21,297 nucleotides of DNA. Source: Candidatus Colicola coprequi (GTDB taxonomy: Bacteria; Bacteroidota; Bacteroidia; Bacteroidales; Paludibacteraceae). Every line of letters begins with the position of its first letter. Positions within the stretch are counted from its first letter, which is position 1. Made by a program: the position numbers and the translations under genes. The stretch covers positions 1-21,297 of the forward strand of contig JAGHSR010000160.1 in assembly GCA_018065765.1 (NCBI GenBank). Direction: 5' to 3'. The notes beneath the pieces were generated by a model, which was not told the DNA's origin, ran no database searches, and worked only from the letters and a program-made list of their open reading frames with translations. This document shows positions 7,652-14,156 of this stretch, one piece after another.

Positions 7652-8797
7652 ATGAAAATCGTTATTTTAGGAACAGCATGGCCTTATCGCGGCGGATTGG
7701 CGACGTTCAATGAACGTTTAGCACGTCAGTTTCAAGTCGAAGGGCACGAAGTAGAGATTTGGACCTTTACCCTGCAATACCCGTCGTTTCTATTTCCGGG
7801 TAAAACACAATACACCACCGAAACTGCTCCTAAAGGACTCAAGATAAGTCGTGTACTCAATTCGTGCAATCCATTCAATTGGTTGCGCTTAGGTAGGCAA
7901 ATACGAAACAATCAACCTGACCTACTGATTTGTTGTTATTGGATGGCATTCTTTGCGCCGGCATACGGACTGATTTGTCGCCTTGCCAAAAAGAATGGTC
8001 TAACCAAATGTATCGCGCTGGTACACAATATGTTTCCGCATGAGAAGAGTATCTTAGACAAATTATTTGCCCCCTATTTTGTGAAGGCACAAAATGCTTT
8101 TGTCACCCTCAGCGATGCCGTCGCCAAAGATATTACCACTCTAAACTCTACACTCTACACTCTAAACTCTAAACAACCATCGGTTGCCGTCTCACCTCAT
8201 CCGATATATGACCACTACGGAGAGCGGATGAGCAAGGAAGAGGCGTGTGCTACGCTGCACTTGGCCCCCGACAAGAAGTATCTTCTTTTCTTCGGTCTGG
8301 TACGTGCTTACAAAGGGTTGGACCTGCTCTTGGACGCCCTGGAGAGAATCAAAGACACCCAACCCGATGTGCGACTGCTCATCGCCGGCGAGTTCTACGA
8401 GGACGAAGATAAATACCGGCAGCAGATTGCGCGTAACGGATTGGAAGACAGGGTTATATTGCGTAACGAGTTTATTCCCGATGCCGACTTGCGCAAGTAC
8501 TTCGGAGCAGCCGACCTGATTGTGCAACCCTATAAATCCGCCACGCAGAGCGGCGTGACGCAAGTGGCTTTTCACTTTGAGAAACCTATCTTGGTTACGA
8601 ATGTGGGTGGATTAGGAGAGATTGTGCATCATGGCAAGATGGGTTACGCCGTCGCTCCTGACAGTCAGGAGATTGCCGAGTGTATGGAAGACTACTTTGC
8701 CCACAACCGCCAATCCGCCTTCACCGCCTATCTGCAAAAAGAAAAAGTCAAATACGGTTGGGACAGAATGACGAAAGCCTTTCTTTCGATGATGTAG
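7652..8797 (+). CDS. GT4-type glycosyltransferase
   Basis: 381 residues, GT-B fold of the group 1/GT4 family. The N-terminal Rossmann half starts MKIVILGTAWPYRGGLATFNERLARQF, with the glycine-rich acceptor loop. The C-terminal half has YLLFFGLVRAYKGLDLLLDAL, VRLLIAGEF, YFGAADLIVQPYKSATQSGVTQVAF and the sugar-nucleotide-binding stretch EKPILVTNVGGLGEIV with its conserved Glu. It would transfer a nucleotide-activated sugar, probably in surface glycan or glycoprotein synthesis; donor and acceptor cannot be told. A heptanucleotide tandem repeat lies inside the frame (8138-8172) and encodes TLNSTLYTLNS between the two domains. An AAAGGA ribosome site precedes the ATG. It is convergent with abiEii across a 71-bp gap. 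Confidence 0.88.
   Translation: MKIVILGTAWPYRGGLATFNERLARQFQVEGHEVEIWTFTLQYPSFLFPGKTQYTTETAPKGLKISRVLNSCNPFNWLRLGRQIRNNQPDLLICCYWMAFFAPAYGLICRLAKKNGLTKCIALVHNMFPHEKSILDKLFAPYFVKAQNAFVTLSDAVAKDITTLNSTLYTLNSKQPSVAVSPHPIYDHYGERMSKEEACATLHLAPDKKYLLFFGLVRAYKGLDLLLDALERIKDTQPDVRLLIAGEFYEDEDKYRQQIARNGLEDRVILRNEFIPDADLRKYFGAADLIVQPYKSATQSGVTQVAFHFEKPILVTNVGGLGEIVHHGKMGYAVAPDSQEIAECMEDYFAHNRQSAFTAYLQKEKVKYGWDRMTKAFLSMM
8138..8172 (+). repeat. Heptanucleotide tandem repeat within the glycosyltransferase gene
   Basis: Five consecutive 7-bp units: ACTCTAA, ACTCTAC, ACTCTAC, ACTCTAA, ACTCTAA, followed by a partial AC. In frame they encode Thr-Leu-Asn-Ser-Thr-Leu-Tyr-Thr-Leu-Asn-Ser. Because 7 is not a multiple of 3, loss or gain of one unit would frameshift the C-terminal sugar-nucleotide-binding half. 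Confidence 0.9.
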
Positions 8798-8868
8798 GAA
8801 TCGAATTGCGAGGTGTACTTATCAAAAATTCTTCTCAAAATCACCTCGACCTAATTTATAGAACCTAC

Positions 8869-9768
8869 CTATAATAAAATCGCTTTCAGTTTATCTGCTT
8901 CTTCTTGAAGTTTGATTGGGTTGTCTTGCTTGAGTTTATTCAGGTTTAACAACTTCCATCTTATGGAAGGGTAGTCTGCAAATTCGGGATGGTCAAACAA
9001 CGTCCAATCCGGAGTGCCTAACTCAAATGAAATCAAAAATTTCTTCTCATTTTCAGTAAGCAGAGCATTAACATTGTCTATCAATTGGGCACGCGTCTGC
9101 TCAAAGTCGGCGTATGTAAAAGGAATATCTGACATACCTTCAAACTGACTTTGCATTGCTTGCTGTTGGTCAATTAGATTGGGAGCAAAAGTCTCATGGA
9201 TAGGTCTGTCACTACTCAATACATTGAATAGGAATCCCTCTTTGGCATCCGATAAGGGCAGTGACATGTGTTGGATATCAAATAGGTCTCGTGGGTGTTG
9301 ACGGGAAAGAGCTGCCGCTATCTTACCGCCGTAAAGCAATGTGAGCGGTACAATACGGACTTCGGCGTATGTGACAAAGAGTTCTTGGGCTTTTTCGCAC
9401 AGTGGCATCGTTAATACCTCACCACCGATTACACCTCGTTTGGTTTGATTAACTTCTAACTTGATTTGACGACCGCGATACTCACAGGTCAGTTTGCAAA
9501 TATCCAAACGGGGTATGATATGCACACCCTTCAGAACCGATTTGACTTGTGCGGCAATGCGCAGCAAGGCCTCGTTAATGTGTTGAATACTGCTATTCCG
9601 ATTCTCCAATGGGAGGTAAGTTATATCAATATCAACAGACAATCGTGTTAGATTATTAACAAAGAGGTTGATGGCTGTCCCTCCATGAATAGCAAAACAT
9701 TTCTCCTCCGTTACAAGTGGAAGGATATGCAGTAGTGTATCTACTTTATCCAAGTATGTTTTTTTCAT
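8869..9768 (-). CDS. abiEii: AbiEii-type nucleotidyltransferase toxin
   Basis: 299 residues, usual AbiEii size. Nucleotidyltransferase signature near the N-terminus: FAIHGGTAINLFVNNL (the GG-S/T motif), then SVDIDITY (the D-x-D metal site). Further on is KIAAALSRQHPRDLFDIQ, the conserved Lys/Arg-Asp region of this family. AbiEii proteins are nucleotidyltransferase toxins of type IV toxin-antitoxin systems that stop growth on phage infection; some relatives modify tRNA ends. Its ATG lies 23 bp inside the abiEi end, a typical coupled abiE layout. All key residues are present, so it looks active. Confidence 0.92.
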   Translation of the reverse strand: MKKTYLDKVDTLLHILPLVTEEKCFAIHGGTAINLFVNNLTRLSVDIDITYLPLENRNSSIQHINEALLRIAAQVKSVLKGVHIIPRLDICKLTCEYRGRQIKLEVNQTKRGVIGGEVLTMPLCEKAQELFVTYAEVRIVPLTLLYGGKIAAALSRQHPRDLFDIQHMSLPLSDAKEGFLFNVLSSDRPIHETFAPNLIDQQQAMQSQFEGMSDIPFTYADFEQTRAQLIDNVNALLTENEKKFLISFELGTPDWTLFDHPEFADYPSIRWKLLNLNKLKQDNPIKLQEEADKLKAILL

Positions 9769-10516
9769 AATCTGCTAATTCTTGTGATACAACTATTTTA
9801 TATTTTGCGATAGTCTTTCCGTTGGCTTGAAAGCTGCGTGTGCCACTACCTAAATCAAGGTGCTCTGTTCGTAGCGTTTTGAACCAAGGATGATTCGCTT
9901 TCTCTGCCATATACAGGAATAGGCGTTTAACTTTTACCGAAGAACAATCGTCTAACAACGCCTGCACCATTTTCGGTCGCAATGTGTTGAGCATCTCCAT
10001 GATGTAATACAAGTCCATCAAAGCATATTGCTCAGGTGCAAACAATAGACATTCCATAAAAGCACGTTCGGGAGAAGACACTTGTATGCTGACACCATCC
10101 ACTTCGCGTGTCGTTATTCCTTTTTCGCCTAACGTCATCGTCGATACATTATGTAACGTACGTCCCCAAGGGTATTCCTGCATCCATTGGGGTGCCATTC
10201 TATCTTTGTTTGTAAAAATATGTATTGGGACTTCCGTCATAGCTACATAATGGGAATAGCCATATATCTCTAATGCGGCATACGCACCTACATGGTATTC
10301 CCAATCCGTTTGCTCTGCGTATGAGGACAAAGTGGCATAGAGTGTAGGAGTGCTGCTTTTGAAACAATACACACCTTGAGATATTCGTTCTAACCAACCG
10401 GAACGCACATAACCGACTTGCTCACTCCTTATGATGCCGTTTTGAGCCAGATATGCCGATGTAAGGACACCATTTGGGAGGGATTTTTGTTGTAATATGT
10501 TTATTTTGGTAGCCAT
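9746..10516 (-). CDS. abiEi: AbiEi-type antitoxin / autorepressor
   Basis: 256 residues from the ATG at 10516 (MATKINILQQ). The open frame extends to an ATG at 10573, but that would begin upstream of the promoter, so it is rejected. The N-terminal part (about residues 1-70) is the winged-helix-type AbiEi region (GVLTSAYLAQNGIIRSEQVGYVRSGWLERISQGVYCF). The C-terminal part has HVGAYAALEIYGYSHYVAM, a beta-rich stretch, and VSSPERAFMECL, as in AbiEi family proteins. Family members both neutralise the toxin and repress their own promoter by binding inverted repeats; a matching inverted repeat is visible just upstream. Confidence 0.88.
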   Translation of the reverse strand: MATKINILQQKSLPNGVLTSAYLAQNGIIRSEQVGYVRSGWLERISQGVYCFKSSTPTLYATLSSYAEQTDWEYHVGAYAALEIYGYSHYVAMTEVPIHIFTNKDRMAPQWMQEYPWGRTLHNVSTMTLGEKGITTREVDGVSIQVSSPERAFMECLLFAPEQYALMDLYYIMEMLNTLRPKMVQALLDDCSSVKVKRLFLYMAEKANHPWFKTLRTEHLDLGSGTRSFQANGKTIAKYKIVVSQELADYEKNILG

Positions 10517-10534
10517 TTGTTCTAAAAAACGCTG

Positions 10535-10566
10535 CAAAGTTACTCTAAAATTTTGAATTATGCAAA
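10535..10566 (-). promoter_or_regulatory. Bacteroidota-type promoter for abiEi-abiEii
   Basis: On the minus strand: TTTG (10563-10566), 20 bp spacer, TAACTTTG (10535-10542), 18 bp before the abiEi ATG at 10516. It fixes that start codon, because the alternative at 10573 lies upstream of the promoter. Confidence 0.85.
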
Positions 10567-10579
10567 TTTTCACAGAAAA

Positions 10580-10602
10580 AAAATGATAATTTCAATCATT
10601 TT
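10580..10602. promoter_or_regulatory. Inverted repeat upstream of abiE promoter, candidate AbiEi operator
   Basis: Perfect 8-bp arms AAAATGAT (10580-10587) and ATCATTTT (10595-10602), separated by 7 bp. The nearer arm is 13 bp upstream of the -33 element. AbiEi antitoxins of known systems bind inverted repeats at their own promoter, and the position fits. A role as operator is inference. Confidence 0.5.
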
Positions 10603-10607
10603 CTCGG

Positions 10608-10627
10608 TAGAAGGCACTCCTACGATG
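10608..10627. repeat. 20-bp repeat, copy A (island left side)
   Basis: TAGAAGGCACTCCTACGATG, matching copy B at 13672-13691 with only two transitions. A looser match in the preceding CATTTT extends the similarity. The two copies lie in direct orientation on either side of the lipoprotein cluster. Confidence 0.6.
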
Positions 10628-10748
10628 TGCTGAGCGCAACTTGTGACAATTTTTGGGGGCACTTTTCAAAGGTGATAATGGGGAGATGATAAAGTCTTTT
10701 TGAGTAGAGGGTTGACCGACCGTTATTCGACACTTGTCAAGGGGACAC

Positions 10749-10794
10749 AAAAACAACCGCCTCGAGTTTTCTTTTACTCGAAGCGGTCGTTTTT
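10749..10794 (-). terminator. Intrinsic terminator of the lipoprotein cluster
   Basis: Arms 10749-10767 and 10776-10794 form a 19-bp stem that tolerates two G-U type positions, with an 8-nt loop. The minus-strand RNA ends the stem in a U-run. It sits 22 bp after the stop of the lipoprotein gene at 10817. The symmetrical A/T tails could stop transcription from either side. Confidence 0.8.
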
Positions 10795-10816
10795 AGACTA
10801 TTAACGTGTCAAAAGA

Positions 10817-12217
10817 TTAGTTGGCAGGGCAGACAGGGCGAATACCATAACCGGAGAAGCGAGCACCGTATATTAATTCGAACTTGACTGGATAGAATCT
10901 GGCCTCCCACCCAAACGGTCCATTAGAAAAAGAACCATCATCATAATACAACGATGAGGACCAATATGCGCCTTGGCCAATTTCAACCCGGTTTTTCGGC
11001 AAGAAGATGGAGTTGCCTGTTTTTTTGCTTGTAACAAGAGCACCCGGCACTTCGTTTTGGGTTGTCTCCTCCCAAGTGCAGTTGGCTTCATCTATCAGTT
11101 CTGCCCATTCGGCTTTAGTCGGTATGCGCCAACCACCGCCCCAATGCACATGAGCGGCATCGTCTTCCGGTTCAAGAGTTTTCTTGTCATCCGTAAATCC
11201 ATTATAACCCCATTTGCTGTTCGCACAATATTTTGTCAGGTAGACGATGGCTTCTTTGCTGTCATATTCTTTGCACCACTTGTAGTTGTCCCAACTATAT
11301 TCAGTTTTAGGCGCCGTCTCACCCCAAGCGAAGTAGTCACCAAATTCTTCCGGTTCCGTAGCACCGACATTGCAGGTAGCCCAATAAGGACCATTCTCCC
11401 ACATCTGAACACCCATATGACCATTAACTATCTTTGTGGATCCCCAAACCTCCAATTCGGGGAAGGTAGTAACCTTGTTGGTAGCCGGAGCTTTGGGCAG
11501 TCGCTTGGTCATAATCGTGACATCCTTCAAGTTCTCCGTTTTATTGAAATAGAGGGTAACCTCAGGTGCACTTGTTCGGATAGGAAAATAAACCGTTGTG
11601 GCGGTGGTGGTATTTAAGGCAAGAGGAGTACTAAATGTCATTGTGTAGTCCAACATCTCAAAAGTCGTCGGCGACACTGTAAGAACCTTAATCTTCGTCA
11701 ATTCTTCTACTCCTTTGAGTTTCAGCCCGATAACGGGACCGAAATTGGTAATCGTGAAGTTATGCCCTGCACCCGTACCATCGGCAAAAGGACGATAATT
11801 GCCCTCTACATACGGAACAGTAAATACGGTTTCAGCAAAGGATCCTTTGGTTTTAGGCTTATAGCCGTAAGCCACTTTATAAGAGGACATATCGTCCAAT
11901 AACTCACCTTCGAAGGTAGCAATACCTGTTGGGTCGATGGATTTCAAAGTGAGTTGCTTGCTTTGAGAGTCGTTGTAGATATATATTTTATCCGTGCTTT
12001 CCCATTGCATGGTAAAAGGACTGGTGGCTGTAGCCCAACCCTCGGGAGCAACAATCTTGCGTGCACCCACTTTGGCATCTTCGTCTTGCGGAAGTTCAAT
12101 CTTTCCGGTAATAGTACCGTAGTTGGCAGGATCGTTTTGTATGCCACCCATTTCTTCTTTGTTGTTGCAACCCACAAGTACGAACAGCGCAACTGCGATA
12201 TAGATTAGTTTCTTCAT
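10817..12217 (-). CDS. Lipoprotein with fimbrillin-like N-terminus and FISUMP-like C-terminal domain
   Basis: 466 residues. Lipoprotein signal peptide MKKLIYIAVALFVLVGC with acylated Cys17, followed by NNKEE. Residues about 35-255 form a fimbrillin-like beta-sandwich region: MQWESTDKIYIYND, ATFEGELLDDMSSYKVAYGY, LALNTTTATTVYFPI. Residues about 265-466 match the Fib_succ_major paralogous type: GPYWATCNVGATEPEEFGDYFAWGET, the aromatic-rich YSWDNYKWC, WGGGWRIPTKAEWAELI, a YWSSS strand and the end GIRPVC. It is probably surface-exposed; function (adhesion or fimbria-tip-like) is inferred from architecture only. Its N-terminal half is a paralogue of the broken gene 18 bp upstream, indicating tandem duplication. 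Confidence 0.82.
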   Translation of the reverse strand: MKKLIYIAVALFVLVGCNNKEEMGGIQNDPANYGTITGKIELPQDEDAKVGARKIVAPEGWATATSPFTMQWESTDKIYIYNDSQSKQLTLKSIDPTGIATFEGELLDDMSSYKVAYGYKPKTKGSFAETVFTVPYVEGNYRPFADGTGAGHNFTITNFGPVIGLKLKGVEELTKIKVLTVSPTTFEMLDYTMTFSTPLALNTTTATTVYFPIRTSAPEVTLYFNKTENLKDVTIMTKRLPKAPATNKVTTFPELEVWGSTKIVNGHMGVQMWENGPYWATCNVGATEPEEFGDYFAWGETAPKTEYSWDNYKWCKEYDSKEAIVYLTKYCANSKWGYNGFTDDKKTLEPEDDAAHVHWGGGWRIPTKAEWAELIDEANCTWEETTQNEVPGALVTSKKTGNSIFLPKNRVEIGQGAYWSSSLYYDDGSFSNGPFGWEARFYPVKFELIYGARFSGYGIRPVCPAN

Positions 12218-12235
12218 TGTTTTTCAACTTTCAAC

Positions 12236-13060
12236 TTAGTCCTCCCAATTTTCTGTGGTATTTTCCATTTGACCGAGTTGACCTTTGTAGAGCTCTATCA
12301 CCATCAATTCGGGATAGACGCTAACTTTGTTCATTTCCGGCATACGGGTGGTAGATTGTGACATCATCAACACATCTTCCGAATTCTTCTCTTTGTAGAA
12401 ACTGAGAGTCATCTTAGTGGCAGTTTCCTTGTATTGGATAGGGAAATAAACCTTTGTTGCCGTGGTAGTATTCAAAGCAAGAGAACTCTCGCCAAACGAC
12501 ATCGTGTAAGTAGCCAAGGTGTTGCTGTTTTCCGACAAAACAACCACAATCTTCGTCAATTCTTCTACTCCTTTGAGTTGCAAACCGATAACGGGACCGA
12601 AGTTAGCAATGGTGAATTCGTTCTTTGCACCCGTTCCGTCTGCAAAAGGACGGTAGTTGCCTGCGATATACGGAACATCAAAGGCGGTTGCACTTCCTTG
12701 AGGGTTATAGCCGTACGCCACTTTATATGAAGACATATTGTCCAACAACTCACCATCAAAGGTGGCGATATTATCCGTAATGGACGGATTGCTAAGCAGT
12801 TGGCACCCGGATTCGTTGTAGATATAGATGGCATCCGTGCTTTCCCATTGCATAGTAAATGCCTCGGTTGCCGTTTACCAACCTTCGGGGGCGTTAATTT
12901 TGCGTGCACCCACTTTGGCATCTTCACCTTGGGGGAGATCAATCTGTCCTATAATAGTACCGTAATTAGCGGGCTCGTTTTGTGGTTCGTTCACTTCTTC
13001 TTTGTTGCTGCAACCTGCGAGTACTAACAACGCAGCTGCGAAATATAGTAACTTTTTCAT
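12236..13060 (-). pseudogene. Broken paralogue of the fimbrillin-like lipoprotein (one in-frame stop)
   Basis: From the ATG at 13060 the frame reads MKKLLYFAAALLVLAGCSNKEE (lipobox LAGC) to KINAPEGW, then TAA at 12875-12877. It continues in the same frame as TATEAFTMQWESTDAIYIYN to a stop at 12236. The intact paralogue reads APEGW-A-TATSPFTMQWESTD, so a single codon is replaced by a stop and no shift has occurred. Without the stop it would be 274 residues: the signal peptide plus the fimbrillin-like half, with no FISUMP-like domain. The rest of the frame is clean, so the mutation is recent, a sequencing error, or suppressed. Re-initiation at the Met at 12853 would give a 205-residue protein without a signal peptide. 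Confidence 0.8.
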
Positions 13061-13090
13061 ACCTATAAAATAATTCATAATTCTCCATTC

Positions 13091-13231
13091 TTAATTCCAT
13101 TGCACACTTGTTTTTTGCATTGTGCTTAACTGTCCGCGTGCAGGAACCGGTGCAGGTTCGCCACTGGCGCAGATGATGCTGTTGTTCATGACTTGGAGAA
13201 CATTTGTCTCCGGTTGATTGTAATGTTTCAT
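13091..13231 (-). CDS. Small 46-residue peptide heading the lipoprotein cluster
   Basis: From the ATG at 13229-13231 the minus strand encodes MKHYNQPETNVLQVMNNSII then CASGEPAPVPARGQL and a tail ending SVQWN, 46 residues, stop TAA at 13091-13093. The pattern (basic Tyr-x-x-Pro start, hydrophobic L-x-V, then I-C-x-S-G) resembles short peptides often found in front of surface lipoprotein or fimbrillin genes in Bacteroidales. This comparison is from memory. No signal peptide or membrane segment is visible. It lies 30 bp upstream of the broken lipoprotein gene. The last codons lie in AT-rich, repeat-like DNA, so the natural end could differ. Function is unknown. Confidence 0.5.
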   Translation of the reverse strand: MKHYNQPETNVLQVMNNSIICASGEPAPVPARGQLSTMQKTSVQWN

Positions 13232-13496
13232 ATCATTTTGTTTATTTGGTTAATTGTTTTTTGTTGAGTTGTCTAGTTTACTAGTTATCTAGGATAATAG
13301 AATCATAGAATAATAGAGAACCAGAGAACGAGGTTAATAAATTGAGCTATTGTTATACTTGGTTGTACAAGTTGCTTATTATCAACGAATTCCCCCCCCC
13401 AGATTTCTCTGAGGAGGGGCAATCGAGTGTCCTTATTTATTATGTCTGCGCCCACATGTGCGCAAAAAATGTGTCATACTTCTCCAATTTCGGCTG

Positions 13497-13528
13497 CAAA
13501 AGTAGTCAAAAAAAATCACATAAACAAG
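13497..13528 (-). promoter_or_regulatory. Candidate promoter for the peptide-lipoprotein cluster
   Basis: On the minus strand: TACTTTTG (13497-13504) matches TAnnTTTG exactly. 20 bp upstream is CTTG (13525-13528), one mismatch to TTTG. If used, the transcript has a ~255-nt leader before the small peptide gene, and that leader includes the C9 tract as G9. Confidence 0.45.
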
Positions 13529-13671
13529 AAAAATATTTGTTTTCGTGTAAAAAAATGACTTTTTATGGTTTTTTAGCGGAAATTTTTATGCCCTACACAG
13601 ATTTTTCCGATAGCATTTGCATTTAACCTATTTTCTTTGACCTGAGAGGTTATTTGTTTTTCATTTTGAGA

Positions 13672-13691
13672 TAGAAGGCGCTCCCACGATG
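13672..13691. repeat. 20-bp repeat, copy B (island right side)
   Basis: TAGAAGGCGCTCCCACGATG, differing at two positions (both transitions) from copy A at 10608-10627 and in the same orientation. The preceding TCATTTT is also shared. Confidence 0.6.
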
Positions 13692-13712
13692 CCAATTTAC
13701 GCTGCAAAACAA

Positions 13713-13736
13713 CAAGAGGAGATTGCTCTCCCCTTG
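13713..13736 (-). terminator. Intrinsic terminator after the SFED-repeat gene
   Basis: Arms 13713-13722 and 13727-13736 form a 10-bp stem with one G-U pair. On the minus strand the loop is GCAA, a GNRA-type tetraloop. It is followed by TTGTTTTGC. It lies 65 bp downstream of the stop at 13801. Confidence 0.6.
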
Positions 13737-13800
13737 CTGATACTGATGTAATCTATTTTGAATTTATTCGTAAATACTACTCGTTGTATGAGTGATAGGT

Positions 13801-14142
13801 TTATTGTTTTACTCCCTCAAAATTATCCACAATTTTAATCTTGATATCTTCAAAGTTATCTACTACTTTAACCTTCCCATCTTCAAAAGCATCAACTATC
13901 TTAACTTTGCCACATGTGTCCTCAAACGAATCTACAATGCGAATATCTGCATCCTCGAATGAGCTGACAATTTTAACCTTAATGTCCTCAAAGGAATCCA
14001 CAATCTTTACTTTTCCATATAGTGGATAAGACTTTCCATCTTTGGTAATGGTGCAAGTCGTTTTGTCGATTGTGATTTTATCATTTGCCAACAATGGTAC
14101 TGTTAGTAATGATGCAATATATATTACCAATCTATAATTCAT
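13801..14142 (-). CDS. Small exported protein with six tandem 11-residue SFED repeats
   Basis: 113 residues. The N-terminus MNYRLVIYIASLLTVPLLAN is a signal peptide. A short linker (KITIDKTTCTITKDGKSYPLY) leads into six repeats: GKVKIVDSFED, IKVKIVSSFED, ADIRIVDSFED, TCGKVKIVDAFED (two extra residues), GKVKVVDNFED, IKIKIVDNFEG (residues 43-110). The alternating K-V-K-I-V strand and the invariant F-E-D/G turn suggest stacked beta-strands (solenoid or sheet) with an acidic edge. Two Cys (30, 77) could form a disulfide. I recall similar V-D-S-F-P-D repeats in other Bacteroidota but know no function. It starts 14 bp after the stop of the gene at 14157-15485, so the two are co-transcribed. Confidence 0.8.
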   Translation of the reverse strand: MNYRLVIYIASLLTVPLLANDKITIDKTTCTITKDGKSYPLYGKVKIVDSFEDIKVKIVSSFEDADIRIVDSFEDTCGKVKIVDAFEDGKVKVVDNFEDIKIKIVDNFEGVKQ

Positions 14143-14156
14143 TTAATACGATAAAC

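Larger units (their letters stand above)
13232..13800. other. Intergenic region upstream of the small peptide gene
   Basis: 569 bp without a convincing gene. From left to right it has an AT-rich stretch with CTAG-containing and ATAATAGA-like short repeats (about 13268-13332) and a C9 homopolymer (13392-13400) followed by a partly complementary GAGGAGGGG. A candidate minus-strand promoter lies at 13497-13528, then the 20-bp repeat copy B, and a terminator for the gene at 13801. A 94-codon plus-strand frame (13342-13626) begins with TTG, is rich in Cys, Ser and Lys, and shows no family features, so it is not called. Confidence 0.6.

Noticed and set aside
8809..8848. Hairpin CGAGGTG...CACCTCG between the glycosyltransferase and abiEii genes as a terminator
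   Set aside because: 7-bp stem with a 26-nt loop and no T-run on either strand; too weak to call.
10690..10740. Similarity between this segment and 18510-18545 (GAGTAGAG ... GACCGACC)
   Set aside because: Only two 8-bp words are shared in inverted orientation with different spacing; not enough to call a repeat.
13342..13626. 94-codon plus-strand open frame
   Set aside because: TTG start, composition like non-coding AT-rich DNA, crosses the C9 tract and a minus-strand promoter candidate, no family features.
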